Shown: positions 35,685 through 48,309, numbered from the stretch's first letter. The stretch: DNA of 64,000 bases from Deroplatys truncata (GCA_030765065.1 CM060983.1:228923528-228987527); one strand, 5' to 3'. The notes: generated from the sequence alone by a model not told the origin. Translations and numbers: made by a program.

Positions 35685-36760
35685 GAAATTTTCTTTAATG
35701 TCCTGTGTGAGTTTTACAACCTGGTGTATTGCTGAGCTGTCCTTTCCTAAATCCAGCTTGTTCAGGGACTAAAAGATTTTGTGTTTTTAGATAGTATGTC
35801 GGTCTTGTAGCTAAGAATATCGGTCTATAGCTCTCTATCATTTGAGTTGGTTTTCCTTTCTTCTTAATGGGTATAATTTTTGCTTTTTTATATTGCTAAT
35901 TTTTCTGCTATAAGGTTATCCTCGTATATTTCTTTATTATCGACATTTAATGGCTGATTTTGTTAGTTTTCTCTATTTATTTGTTTAATGTAATTATGAT
36001 CTTATACTATTAATTGTGCTAACTGTTCATTCCAGAAGGGTTTGTATTTATGAATTTTCCCTCTTGGGATACATTGTTTTGCAGCTTTTAGAATTGTGGC
36101 ATTCAGTTCTTTCACTACTTTGTTTATGTTTTGTTCTAATTTAATTTCTTTGAAAAGTTTGTTGTTGTTTTATATTGTACCCAGTGTGCCTTTTTAAAAT
36201 TCCATTTAGCCCTTATTTTCCCCTTTGTTCTAGGCGGTTGATGATTTAGATCTGTTTTTGTTATTATGGCTATGTCCACTACCACTATCTTCAATTACTT
36301 TTTTTATAGTTTTATATTCTAAATCAGTAGATATGATAGCAATGTCTGGATTGGTTGACTGTCCTGAGTAGTGTATGTAGGTTTTTGGGTCTTCATCCCT
36401 ATGTAATATTTTCATTAAGTTGGAGTCTACAAATTCTTCAATAATTTCACCAGCTTTATTGTTGTCACTATAGCCCCATCTTGGAGAATGTCTATTGAGA
36501 TCACCAATTGTGAATGTTTTATTGTCAATATCAATTACATCCAGGTAGAGGTGATTGTTATTGGGTGGGCTGTAGATACCATAGATTTTAAATTTGTTTG
36601 TGTTTAGAAGCTGTTATCCTTATTATTTCAAAAGTGTCATCTTGGTTCGTTTCTTATATAATTTAAAATTTTCCATTTATGCATTGTTTAATGCCAGCTA
36701 TCTGTTAATTGCTATCTGTCTGTGTTTTTCTAATACATTTGTATTGTATTTTGGAAATTG
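33671..36760 (-). mobile_element. I-like LINE: endonuclease, RT, RNase H remnants
   Basis: Minus strand, 5' to 3'. Endonuclease: YGIYSPPNNNHLYLDV at about 36590, GDLNRHSPRWGY at 36510, STNPDIAII at 36350, DSGSGHS at 36280. RT: EQAGFRKGQ at about 35765, VDFKDAFNTVWREM at 35540, GIPQGSV at 35375, and the catalytic MFADDVVIW at 35270. A 237-codon open frame at 35103-34390 covers the thumb (TYLGIELDQKLSM, LLYGAELLATANK). RNase H remnants lie at about 34370-34180, and the C-terminus with PRKTAVALFRMATGHDCLAEH at 33905. A (CAA)n-type tail is at 33671-33682. The compound microsatellite at 35561-35684 sits between the first two RT boxes. The RT part is better preserved than its relatives. Confidence 0.85.
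35561..35684. repeat. compound (CTT)n(ATT)n microsatellite
   Basis: About 22 CTT units (35561-35627) followed by about 19 ATT units (35628-35684), inside the RT region of a LINE. On the LINE strand it reads (AAT)n(AAG)n, which keeps the frame open as poly-Asn then poly-Lys. Confidence 0.95.
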
Positions 36761-36973
36761 ATAGAACTTTTCCTTCTAAGAAGTGCTCTGCTTTTAACTT
36801 TTTTGTCTTGGGAAGCATGCCTGTGTTGTAGTCCATTTAGTGTCACCCAGGGAACACCACGTGGAGGTGGACTATGTTGTTCCCCTGGATACTCATTATT
36901 GGATTGCAAATACAGTCAGGATGTAAGGGAAGAGAGACTTATAGAGACAATTAACCAAAACAAGTTAAAAAAA

Positions 36974-37855
36974 TCTGATGCATTACACTCACATGACTTT
37001 CTCTACTCTTGTACAAACTATTTATACAAACACTTATTCTCCATCTACTTCATGTTAATCGAGATAAACATTTGCAGACTCTATCTTATTGCTAAGTTTC
37101 TTGTAGATGTAAGAAGAATATATATTTACAAGGGCAATATAGAAATACAGTAGCCTTTAAGCATAGACATATCTCTTAATAGCTGGTTGCTAGGTGCAGC
37201 ACCATTCCCTTTGCCACAGATTAATACTCTTTGCATATCCAAGACAAAAAAATGAATAACGAATTCCCATTTGAGAAAATAAGTATTGAAAAATTTAAGG
37301 AAATAACAAGCAATATCTCGAAAATGGTTCACTCAACAACAAAAATGTATATGACATAAATTGTGTATTTTAACGCGATCTACATTTTGTGTGCAGTAAA
37401 ATTTTGTCTATCTCATATGGTTTACCAGTTATGCAAAAGTCGTTCACAATGAAGAATACTTTTGGAGACATTCCCAGAGAATTTAAAGATATACATTTTA
37501 TTTGTCATGAAAATATCTTAAACATATGATATTAGAGCCATTTTTGAGAAAATTAAAATTTCCGAAAAATGTTCCATGTAAGGGTAATCTGGGGTGGGGG
37601 GATTTTCTTGAAAACCTTCGTGTCACATCTCTGGAAGATACTGAACCTAAATACCAAGTTTGGTGTTTATCCGACTGTTCGTTTCTGAGTTATGCTGTTC
37701 ACAGACACACACACAGACACACATACGGACATGTTTCCAAAAATGCTTTTTTGGATTCAGGGGGTCTCAAAACATGTATTTCCGGTGAAATCTCAGTATC
37801 GAAATTTTGAGTGGAATACAATACTTCCCTACTTACTATACGTAGTAGAGAAAGT
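36974..37855 (+). mobile_element. ~840-bp repeat family, copy 4
   Basis: Full length: starts TCTGATGCATTACACTCAC after an A-run and ends CGTAGTAGAGAAAGT followed by AAAAG. It has the ACTTTCTCTACT inner repeat at about 36997 and CACACACAGACACAC at about 37705. It lies between two LINEs of opposite orientation. Confidence 0.88.
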
Positions 37856-39210
37856 AAAAGAACATTAGAGAAACAGAATATAGGAAGACCAATGTGTAGA
37901 TGACGAGATGAGTTTGATCAATGGGGATGGAATGGTTCTTGAAGAAAGTACAAACTTTGAAGATGTTGGTGATGATAAATAATACATATTTAAGAGTCCA
38001 AAGCTGTAAATTAGGCTCCACATAGTTTAACCCCCTGGGAATTCAATATTAAGGAATTGAACATTGCAATTGATAATTTAAAATATACAAAACTCTCCAA
38101 GTCCCAACAATATTCATCAAACATCTTGGGGGGGGGGGGGAAGCAAAATGAAGACTCCTAAATCTGTACAACTTATAATGGAGTACAAAAGTACCAGATG
38201 AATGGAAGCAAAGCAATAACAATACTTATTTTAAAATAAAACTAACCAAGCAAATAATTTTTCATGTTACACCCAAATAGCACTTACCAGTGTAGTACCA
38301 ACAATCATGCAAAACGGATATCCAACCGATTAAATTAAAAAATAATTTCAGTTAACCAATCAGGATTTAGAGAACACCATTCAACAAATTAACAAATTTT
38401 AAATTTTAGTCACGACATTAAAGATGCATTGAACAAAACAGAAGATACCCTAGCTATATTTATTGGTTTTCAAGGAGCATATGATATTTGGAAATACTTG
38501 CTACTCAAAAACCTTAAAATTTTAGGAGTTCAAGGCAGAATGCTTCATTGCTACCAGATATCAACAGACACTCCGAGGTGCACCATAATCTTCAATATTT
38601 ATATGAATGATCTTCCCTGTCTTGTAGTCTAATGGAACTCTAAACCAAAAAATCAAAGTTAACAGTTAATAAAATTAGCACAACAGTCTGTAAAAATTGC
38701 AAAATTGGGCATGGAATAATTTGGTGAAAATAAATATCCAGAAAACAAATTATCAAGTAAGGAAGAAGCTATTACATATTCTACTATGACTAGAAGGAAA
38801 AACACTTATGAGACATGTGAAGCCAAATATTAAAGAAAACACATTCATAATATATGCCCCCCACAAAATAACAACAGAAAAGCTTCTATTAAAAAGAGTA
38901 GCAGGAAAAAATGGGGAAATACTACACAAACTTCAAACAGTTTTTACAAGATGTATATTAAACCAACTTTTAAATATTGTGAAGACAGATGAATAACTGC
39001 AAATGTAGAAAAAGTTGATACTCCACAAAACCAAATTCATTTAGCAACTGAAGCTTTAAGACTACTCCAGTACTTGCTCTACAGATTTTAACAAATATGG
39101 TATTGAAAAAGCAGCTATGATACAATTTGAAAAATTAATTACACTACCCTATAACACTGGGAAAAAAGAAAACCATATGTGAACTTTAAAACTCAACAAA
39201 GTTCCCTTAA

Positions 39211-42022
39211 CCCTCTTAGCGCCAGAGCCGATCTGATCGGCTTTCTGAAACCTGCCTCTCTTTACTGGTTTAAAGTTTCCAAGGTTGTAGGCAGAAAAAT
39301 CACTGTTTCAATAAACTGCATATAACTGGCGAGATCTGATTGACAATGGCCAGAAACTTATTTAATAATAATGTCCATGTTGTGCAACATAAGTTTATAA
39401 CATTTATAGACACGATAACTTCATAACAGCTCCAAAATATAGCAACAAATATATTTTTATGAGAATATTATTTTCGTACTTCAAATCTAAAAAAACAGTG
39501 TTGAAAATGCACATAATATTAATACAACTATATAAATTTAAAGATTGACATCCTGTAAACAGGTGACATGCATAAAGAGAGCCAGTTTTTAATTTATATT
39601 AACATTTTACATCATAAAACAACAAAATGTAAAAGCGTAAACAAGGCAGACTTTTCTGGTACTCACCAAAAACTTGGAATGAAGAATAGTATCCTTTTAG
39701 AGCCAAGGTATGTTGTGTAAAGTCTTCTGTTGAAATGTAAGCATTACAAACTGTCCCCACTCAGCTATATTAATGTATGTTTTTTTATATTGAAGGCACT
39801 AATAAACATTAAATAATAATTACTTGAATTAATGAAGTTGGGCTGAATTAATATAGTATGTGGTACATAAAATAGAAAATGTGCCTTCAGCAAATTTAAA
39901 TTACACACGAGTCTATGCGCATAAATGTTTGCAAAAACACTTTAAATTTATTTTAAACACTTATGAAGGGTTGCACATTTTGTATGCAATCTTTGTCACA
40001 TTTGACACACAGAATTCTCGATCATCGTCTCTGTTCTGGAGTATGACACACAATGCACTGTCTTTCCTTTTTACCAGGTAGCAATTTCACACCACACACC
40101 GGTCTGTTGTCATTTGCAAGGTTCAGAAATATTACTCTTCACTTATTGAGTTTATAATGGAAGCGTAAAACTGTAGCCGAGTCATTTTGTTCCGTTGCAG
40201 TTTTCAAGACATAGCAGATATGCATAGCACCATTCTTGAAATAATATTAAACGCAACCTTTTTCCAGTATTTCCAAGTTCAGCATTCATCTAAATAAAAA
40301 TGCAGCATCATGTCATTGACATCTATACCCCCCATATAGCTATTGTAGTCCAAGATTATGTCTGGCTTCATTTTAGGCTCATTTGTGTTTATAACTGTGC
40401 GAGTCACATTAGATTCTTTTGCAGTTCCATAGGTTGACAAAAGTATTATTTGATTCTTTTAATATTTTCCTTTTGCTTAGATGCTACAAGTAACGAAGAC
40501 ACTTGCCTGAAGTATTTGTTTGATATTGTTTTAAATTTATTCTTTGCAGCAGTCGGAATTCCCTTTTTGTTATGCCTAATTGTGTCAGTTAAAAAAGTTC
40601 CTGCCAAGTATTGATATTTGGCGAGAGGAATGGATGTAAAAAAATTATTTATGTATATATGATGCCCTTTCATGAGTTAATTGCCAATTGAAAGTAGTTT
40701 GTTAACTAACCACTGTGTATGCTAAGCCATCGTTTTTTTTTTTAGCTGTTTTGTCCTTGGAAGATTTTGCACCCCTATAGGTGTAGAAACCTAAACAGTA
40801 TTTGCTGGCCACATCACATATCCAGAATTTTGTTCCCCATTTATGATGTTACTTGTTTGGCATGTACTACATGAGCTGGGTGTGTTGTTTCTGAATTCAC
40901 AGGTTCAAACCTGGCGGAGGGTGATGCATTTTTTCGGGCGTAAAAATCCTTAGCATGGCTTCCTTCAGAAGGGAAGTAAAGCCGGTGGTCCCGTGTCGTA
41001 GATTTATGGCACATAAAAGAACCTCAAGCCTGATAAAGCCTCTGAGCAGAATTACTGGTCTTTCATGCCCAACATAGAATGGGACACCAAGGATCACAGT
41101 AGTTAAAGAGCGTCCATAAATAAAATTCAAATTTGAGGTGGGTGTGACATTTGGTTCCCGCTAAACTTTCACCAATTGACAGTTGTTGATGACTGTAATG
41201 ATATACTCTGCATGCTCCAAAATAGGCTGGAATCTAAGCATATGGGTCATAATTTGGAGAACCAGGTGTTATCCGTCAAATGAAACTTTTTCAAAAGAAG
41301 TTGAAATCTCTTCACAACTCCCATATTCAAAATAACTGCAATGAAGGTCCTTATCTCCTGCTCGGTTGTCCTTAGCCAGGATCTTGATCTTGAACTTGGT
41401 GAGAGATCTTCTCTTCCACAAGCACCTGATTTGCATTTCAGCAACAATGAAGCTCAGGAATGTAGTGGTGAAAAACAGATTAAGTAAAATATAGGGGAAG
41501 AATCAGGGTTAGGGGCATGCTTTAATCCAGGGAATTCCATAAAAGAGAATGGGGCATGGTTAGTATTCATTAGGATAAAAACTTCAGTGAAGGTTTCCTG
41601 CAGAGTATAATTTTCCTCATTGTTGCTGTCATCATCAGTAGAATCCTCTTCGGATTCTGAATCAACTCCATTGCCAAGTATGTTGTCTTCTCCAAAGGAA
41701 ACGTTCAAGGGGGATGTGCCTGGGATGATGATACCATTTGAAGAATCCTATCCAATAGTAGTTCATCTGCTTCAACTTCACAATTATCAACATTACTTCG
41801 TCTACACCTGGTGCGAAAGAAATCACGAGAAGCACTTGCCAACTTTCACTACTACAGGTTACAAACCTTCCTGTCGAAGGACAAAAGATGTACCCTTACA
41901 GGGTTTGCATTCCGTTGCTATAGCCAATCTCCTCGGCACTGGCACTAAAGCGGGTGTATTTTAAAAACTGATCTGCTTGTATCTGGCGGAGGGCCACTGC
42001 TCTACCACTTGGCACAAGAGGG
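39211..42022 (-). mobile_element. piggyBac-like DNA transposon, decayed
   Basis: TTAA lies on both sides (39207-39210 and 42023-42026), the invariant piggyBac target duplication. The ends begin CCCTCTTAGCGCCA and, on the other strand, CCCTCTTGTGCCA, giving imperfect inverted repeats of about 14 bp. A palindrome GCCGATC-T-GATCGGC lies just inside the left end. On the minus strand the transposase starts with an acidic N-terminus (DSESEEDSTDDDSNNEE at about 41655), then TEQEIRTFIAVILNMGVVKR (41370). A SINE intervenes, then KGHHIYINNFFTSIPLAKY at 40670 (the DDE region; the usual Asp of IYIDNF is Asn), then GIPTAAKNKF, and at about 40055 a cysteine-rich end with CIVCH and CVKC. Stops and frameshifts make it inactive. 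It sits inside the LINE at 38030. Confidence 0.93.
40903..41134 (+). mobile_element. SINE copy C inside the piggyBac
   Basis: Starts in the B box (GTTCAAACCTGGCGGAGG) and ends ATAAATAAAATTCAAATTT. The copy is nearly complete for the body and interrupts the transposase frame, so it postdates the piggyBac insertion. Confidence 0.88.
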
Positions 42023-42663
42023 TTAATAAGTCAAAGAAATCAAACTGAAATTAAAACTCCCACACTTCCTTTAGACCTATTTGATGTTGAACACTATCCA
42101 TAGTTAACATAAGAGTTTAAAAACGTGAAACCTCTCCCAGTGCTGTGAAACAAATATCACTAGAAATAATAAATTTAATATATCCTGCTAATGAATGGCT
42201 ACACTGACAGGTGCAGTTTACCAAATAATGGTGCAGTATGCCCACTCTTTACTTTTGATTAAGTTTACATTCTACACATTTTGATGATCCTTCTCAGTTT
42301 ACAAAATCTTCTGCATCAAATAAGAAAATTTAAGAGAGCTGACTTTAAAGCAGCTTTAATATCCACAGCATCTGATACTACAGCCAAAAGCCTAAAATTA
42401 TAAAACAAAACACTGTGCAATACAAGGTAATAAACACCTGATTTCCTGTCTACTGTCTTCTCACTCTGTCAACATACATTAAAGAAGAATAAGTATCGTA
42501 AACAAAAGGAAAACCAGGACTTGTGTTACTACCAAGAAAACCATCCATAAGAGCGTTTAGATTACTAACAGATCATGACTGCCTCAGCAAACATGTAATG
42601 CCCATCAACCTCTCATCATTGCCAGCTGCTCAACATTAGATACCAACCAAATCTCATTGTAGG

Positions 42664-43140
42664 TAAAAAGAATAAGTGTTTGAAAATTGAAATAATAACA
42701 AAGAATATCTTGAAAATGGTCAGTTCCACAAAAACATTCATTTGATACAGATTTGTGCTTTAACAAGATCTACCCTTTTTGAGTAGTAAGTTTTTTTTTT
42801 CTATCTCTTATGGTTGGTAACCATACAAAAATACAGTCATTCAGGATGAAGAGGACTTCACAGAGAATTCAAGATATACATTTTATTTATCATGCAATTA
42901 TCTTAAACATATGTGTTTTAATCAAAATCATTAGAACCATTTTTGAGAAAGTAAAAGATGACAATTTTTGCATGTAAAGGATAGTTCAGATGGGGGGAAG
43001 GGGCTGATCTTGAAAATCTTAGTGCCGTATCCTTGGAAGATATTGAACTTAAATACCAAATTTCATAATTAACAACTTTTTGTTGTTAGTTATGTTGTTC
43101 ACACATGCAGGCATGCACACATACAGATAGATTTTTTCTG
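42664..43140 (+). mobile_element. ~840-bp repeat family, copy 5 (both ends missing)
   Basis: Matches the middle part: AATATCTTGAAAATGG, CAAAATCATTAGAACC, CTTGAAAATCTTAGTG, then TTATGTTGTTCACACATGCA. 5' and 3' ends are not recognisable. Confidence 0.75.
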
Positions 43141-44160
43141 TTAAAAAAAATGATGCCCATAATATAGCTAAGACTCTTACACTGGAAATGTTAAGTCTAA
43201 AATATTGAACACAAGAATGGATACACATACAGATACAAATGATGGTGGGGCTGGAAGAAACAGCACAGATTTTGATGGGAGGTAGCAGCTGTTTACATAG
43301 CACTACAAAGTATATTTTCCTGGCTACAAAAATGCAAAATCATAGCTGTTATTCTATCAGATTCAGAGTCTGTTATACAGACAATACTAGCGTACAAGTT
43401 TACATTAGAATGGATTCCATCTCATTATGGAGTGGATGGTAATGAAAAAACTCATTTATTGGCAAAGAAAGGAACTCAAATAAAACAGTTATTACAAAAT
43501 TTCCATATGAACCAATCAAAAGGTTTCATAAAAAGAAGCAAATTGAGATTATACACACTAAATGGGTACAAACTGCAAGAATAATTCCAAAACTATCAAG
43601 ACCTTTCATCCCACCACTGGTCAGGATTGTTTGAACTGCCATTTCAACATCGTCAAATTTTCCGCTCTAAGAGATCATTAATATGGAACACCTAAAACCA
43701 TGAACAACTTTGTCACCAAATATTGGGAGGCTAGAATAGGGTTGCCGTACATCCTGAAAAAGTGGGATTTTCAACAAATCATCAAATGTCCTGATCTTTC
43801 AGTTGCAATGACTAAAACACTGTGCTGTACTGCTACTACAATAACTAGTGCCAAAGAACATAATGATCATTACATGGTGTCTTAAATGTTGATGTAGTAA
43901 CTCTAATTATTAAGATTTGCAATCTCTACTGTTAGAATCATGCATTAAAGAAATCTGTTTCATTTTGGGAATCCACTAGGCAAGGCTTTTCTTTATTTTG
44001 TTTTGTCACTCTCTCATATCTTTCATAAATCTATAATGAACATAGAGAATGTGTATCTATATTTAAGGTTGTGAATTAATTGAATGTTTTTGAAACATTC
44101 TTAAAGAGAGGAATGACCAAAAGTTTCTGTCTCTTAATGTGCAAGACATTTTAGAAAAAT

Positions 44161-44368
44161 TCTGATGTATTACACTTACATGACTTTCTCTACTCTTTTA
44201 CAAACACTTATTCTCCATATGTTTCATGTTAATCGAGATATCGAGATGTTAATTTTATTGCTAATTTTTTTGTAGATGCAAAGGAATTGGTAGGCTTTAA
44301 GCGATAGTCAAATATTTTAAGAGCTGGTTGCTATGTGAGCATTCCATTCTCTTTTCATTACCAGGACA
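44161..44368 (+). mobile_element. ~840-bp repeat family, copy 6 (5' 208 bp, tandem with copy 7)
   Basis: Starts TCTGATGTATTACACTTAC and breaks off in CATTACCAGGACAAAA, where the A-run receives copy 7. It closely matches the first 210 bp of copy 7, so the two form a partial tandem arrangement. Confidence 0.8.
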
Positions 44369-44376
44369 AAAAAAAA

Positions 44377-45219
44377 TCTGACGTGTTACACTCACATGAC
44401 TTTCTCTACTCTTATACAAACTATTTTTACAAACCCTTATTCTCCATATGCTTCATGTTAATCAAGATGTTAATCTTATTGCTAATTTTCTTGTAGATGC
44501 AAGGGGAATTGGTAGGCTTTAAGCGATAGTGAAATATTTTAAGAGCTGATTGCTATATGGAGTATTCCATTCTCTGCATTACCAGGAGAAAAAAAAATGA
44601 ATAACAGATTCCCATTTGAGAAAAAGTATAAGTATTGGAAAATTTAAGGGAATAACAAGCAATATCTCGAAAATGGTTCACTCAATAAAAAAACTGTATA
44701 TGACATAAATTGTGTATTTTAACGCAATCTACATTTTTTGTGTAGTAAAATTTTGTCTATCTCTTATGGTTTACCAGTTATGCAAAAGTCGTTCACAATG
44801 AAGAATACTTTTGGAGACATTCCCAGAAAATTCAAGATATACATTTTATTTTCCGTATAGATGTCTTAAACATACGATACTGTAATCAAAATTGTTAAGA
44901 GCCATTTTTGAGAAAATTAAAATTTTTGGAAAATGTTCCATGTAAAGGGTAATCTGGGGTGGGGGGATTTTCTTGAAAACCTTTGTGTTGCATCTCTGGA
45001 AGATACTGAATTTAAATACCAAGTTTGGTGTTTATCCGACTGTTCGTTTCTGAGTTATGCTGTTCACAGACACACACACACACACACGGACATGTTTCCA
45101 AAAATACTTTTATTTGGACTCAGGAGGCCTCAAAACATGTATTTCCGGTGAAATCTCGGTATCAAATTTTTTAGTGGAATGCAATACTTCCCCTACTTAC
45201 TGTACGTAGTAGAGAAAGT
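44377..45219 (+). mobile_element. ~840-bp repeat family, copy 7
   Basis: Full length with good ends: TCTGACGTGTTACACTCAC and ACGTAGTAGAGAAAGT. A pure CA run lies at about 45070-45087. It is preceded by an A-run and followed by AAAAA, like the other copies. Confidence 0.9.
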
Positions 45220-45249
45220 AAAAATAGATAACCGAAGTACTGTAAAGAC

Positions 45250-45740
45250 GTTGCAACAGGAAGCAAGAAATTGCTATATCACTTGTCTTGATTATTTACA
45301 GAAGTGGTTACAAAGTGTTTCAATTGGTTGCTCTTGAAGGGAATATCAACTTGAGATGGGCATATGGAAACCACTGTTAAATACTTATTGAAGCATGGTA
45401 CAAAATTGAATGAGCCTGACTCTGACACTAATTTCATGCAAAATCTATCTATTAACAAATGGGAGGAATTTTTCACTTCTTGTAAGAATAGTGAGCAATA
45501 TTCAGGACTATTAAAAGATTGCCCAGTTCTATTTCTATTTGCCTGTCCATAATGCAGCATGTATGCAAATAGTTTTCTCCATGATGAATGCACAATGGAC
45601 AGATAACAAGAATAGGCTAAAAATTAAATCCATTGGAGCAATCCTGATGGTTCAATATAGTAATTTGAAAAGCTTGTCATGACTATCTGATGCAAAACAA
45701 TGTGTTGCTGAAGAAGACTTCATTTTCAGAAAAATATGAC
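45250..45740 (+). mobile_element. hAT transposase C-terminal fragment
   Basis: An open stretch at 45364-45552 includes SINKWEEFFTSCKNSEQYSG. After a frameshift the dimerisation region follows: HNAACMQIVFSMMNAQWTD at about 45550 and NRLKIKSIGAILMVQY. This matches the C-terminus of hAT transposases. Inverted ends and target duplication were not found. Confidence 0.7.
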
Positions 45741-47599
45741 TGTTGTAAGACTAAGAATGATTAATAAAGTAGCAAACTTATTGATACATTCAAATATGAT
45801 ATACACATACTTGCATTGTAAAGCTTCTGTCTATATTTTATAACCATATAAACATTTTCATAGTCATTGCTTATTTCAAGGAAGTCCTTAAGCAGCAATT
45901 TTCAATACACAGTTGCTACTCTTTCAGACGAATAAGGAAGCTCTGACCTCCGCTTACATGCAACAAGGAGACATGATACCATCTTGCATCAACTGCTTAC
46001 AACGGAGGTTAATGATAATAGCCATTTTGTGCAATATATGGAATTTCATAAGGAAATTGTACTGCGCATGAATCAACGTATTTGCATGATTTGCAGAATT
46101 CACATGAAGCGTATAAGGACACTGAATTTAAGAAGCAATATCGGTTTACCAAAGCCACTGTTGTAATAATAATTTAATGTGTCTGCTAAATAATGTAACC
46201 TTAACAGAGGTTATTAAGTCACAGTGTGAGACGGGCTTACTTGAAAAGATAATGCATAGAATCTCAGTGCTATAACACTGTCCACATGTTTTCTGTTCAA
46301 TGTTTTCCCATTTATGTTGTCCAAAATCCTTAGGTTCCTACAAAACGAGGTTCTGCTACATTTATTCAGAAGCATTTAATAAAATCTTAAAACTAAAACG
46401 TGAAAATATTTTTGCAATAAATAAAGTACATCTCTGAAGTGCTTTCCTCAATCAAATTGCCTATTTTGCATAATCACTACGACTGCAATGGATCACTTAA
46501 CAAGTCACACGTCTTTACCATTAATTCACCAATATACGTTGGATTATTCAAATCTTGAACAGAGATTTACCAATTTCACATGTAAAACCTGTTCAAGCCA
46601 AACATTGAAACATTGCAGTTACTGGCTACTTTGCTTCCAAGCTTGCATATACAGATTGTTATAAATACTTCTAGCTACTAACACTTTACATGCTAGAAAG
46701 TTGAGTTTCCAGTTTTAAAACAGTCCACTTCAGGCCAGTACATCACACAGCGTCCGATTGCCTGCAGCACCACTCTTTTAGTTGGTTTCTTTCCTGCTTG
46801 CTGAAATATTTTCGTTTTGGCAGCTTTCAACCTAACTAATGTAACTGTTTAATTAGTACTACAAACCGTTAACTAAATTTACAATTTGCTTGATTTTAAA
46901 CTAAAGTTAGCTAATTAATAAATGTACCATTTAAAACTCGCAAACTTCTACCATGTGCTCAACAGTGTTGTGAACAAAACAACGAATATGGCGGCTTGCT
47001 ATGTGGTCACCTGAAAGTTCGTTTACACAGCTGAACTATGTTGCCACATGTGCTTTGGAAATAAGTGAGCATTTGGCGCTGAGTCTATGTACACCAAATG
47101 GTAATAAGCATCTCCTTTTCACATAAGCGATGACTATGAACTCGACCCTAAGTAATAAATTACAATATGCTGGAATAGAGTCCTGAATTCTTCACTTGTG
47201 GCAACTCTAACCTAGAAGGAAATTTATTTTATTGTCAAAACCTGAGTATTATTTAAAAAAAAAAAAAAAATGCATGCATGCATGCACATATGTGTTTTGG
47301 TGGTAAGCTTTTGTCTAGCTGTTTGGGATTCTGAGTTACGATGAAGTTATTGTCTTTACGTTGGAGTTGTTTATTTATTTAGCTCCACATATGGACATCA
47401 ATTTGAAGGTGTTTTGTTGTATTGTTATTTGCAACACACTTTGGGTGCCAATTTAAAGTAGTTTGTATTGAAGGAGTTATATTATATTTCAACTGTTGGG
47501 GAGCCGAATTTGTAGTAGCTGCAACCACACATATAGTAAACAGTTTCCGGTAGCCTTCGCCCAAAACATACTTTCAGGTGGCCTTTGCCCCAAGTTTAA
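45741..47599 (+). other. unassigned intron sequence
   Basis: No coding similarity found. A-run followed by (ATGC)n at about 47256-47286. A short open stretch at 45984-46166 is not recognisable. Confidence 0.55.
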
Positions 47600-48309
47600 A
47601 AATAATAGCTTTGTAATTTGACTGTTTCTTTAGATATTATATATTTATGTTTGCCTCGGCTGCGTCAGTATTATTGTTAGAGACATGGAAGTCTTGGCAG
47701 GGCGTGATGCGACAAGAATGTGGGCTTACTCAGATTTTAAGTTTTAATTCACTCCTTTTTATTAATTAATTACACTTTTTACCACGTAAAACTATTTTTT
47801 GTCTCACACGAATACATATTAAATCTCTCGAGGATGCATCTTGCATCCGGTTACTATCACTGTCTGCAGGCTAGATTTCAACCGTCTAAACTTGTAAATT
47901 TCTGTATTTCAAGTCTCTGATTGGCTAATCCCACTCGAATAGAATACCTGCATTTAACTAAAGGTTTTTTCTGGTTGTTGATTGACTATTTTTAAACTGC
48001 CACTAAAATTACATTATTGCTTCCAAGAATCACAAATAACATTTAAACTATCACTCATTATCGTCTCAAGGTTACCTCATTGTTAGCAACGTTTAACTTA
48101 TTATTCTCACAGCTCCTACATTATAAAATTACGTAATATATTCACATAACATTATTACACATAGATACAATAATATAAGCATATGCAATGACTGTTACAT
48201 ACATTTTACAAATTATTACATACACATATTGCTTCAAGGTGGGCCATTATTGAATTTACACATTATATAACCAGACTGAAATCATTCAAGTGATAAAAAT
48301 ACTGCCTCA
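47600..48309 (-). mobile_element. LTR-like sequence related to the solo LTR at 9257
   Basis: It ends AAGTGATAAAAATACTGCCTCA, almost identical to the end of the LTR at 10056-10076. It also shares the order CCTC-GGCT, TATTATT, GCAGGGC-TG and a TTAATTAAT stretch. The left boundary and target duplication could not be found, so it could be a truncated LTR or part of a longer element. Confidence 0.5.

Larger units (their letters stand above)
38030..43900 (+). mobile_element. I-like LINE: RT and RNase H remnants around a piggyBac
   Basis: RT start at about 38035 (EFNIKELNIAIDNLK), then a 13-base G run at 38128-38140. An RT stretch with DIKDALNKTEDTLAIF at 38415 and FNIYMNDLP at about 38600 follows. 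Thumb sequence runs to 39206. After the piggyBac it continues at 42027. After a copy of the 840-bp repeat (42664-43140) the RNase H end appears: VILSDSESVIQTI at about 43350 and FTLEWIPSHYGVDGNEK at about 43400. Decay then runs to about 43900. The catalytic box is not recognisable. Frames are broken throughout. Confidence 0.75.

Noticed and set aside
36758..37153. 131-codon open frame as a host gene
   Set aside because: It runs from the decayed 5' end of a LINE into a copy of the ~840-bp repeat, so it has no single origin.
41620..41964. 114-codon plus-strand open frame
   Set aside because: It is the complement of the acidic N-terminus of the piggyBac transposase.
43239..43442. 67-codon frame as a gene
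   Set aside because: The neighbouring frame encodes the RNase H end of the LINE; this one is its shadow.
45984..46166. Short frame with Cys pairs as an exon
   Set aside because: No acceptor or donor of quality and no similarity; BAZ2 exons already join without it.
47256..47286. A-run plus ATGC repeats as the tail of a retrogene
   Set aside because: No coding sequence or target duplication next to it.
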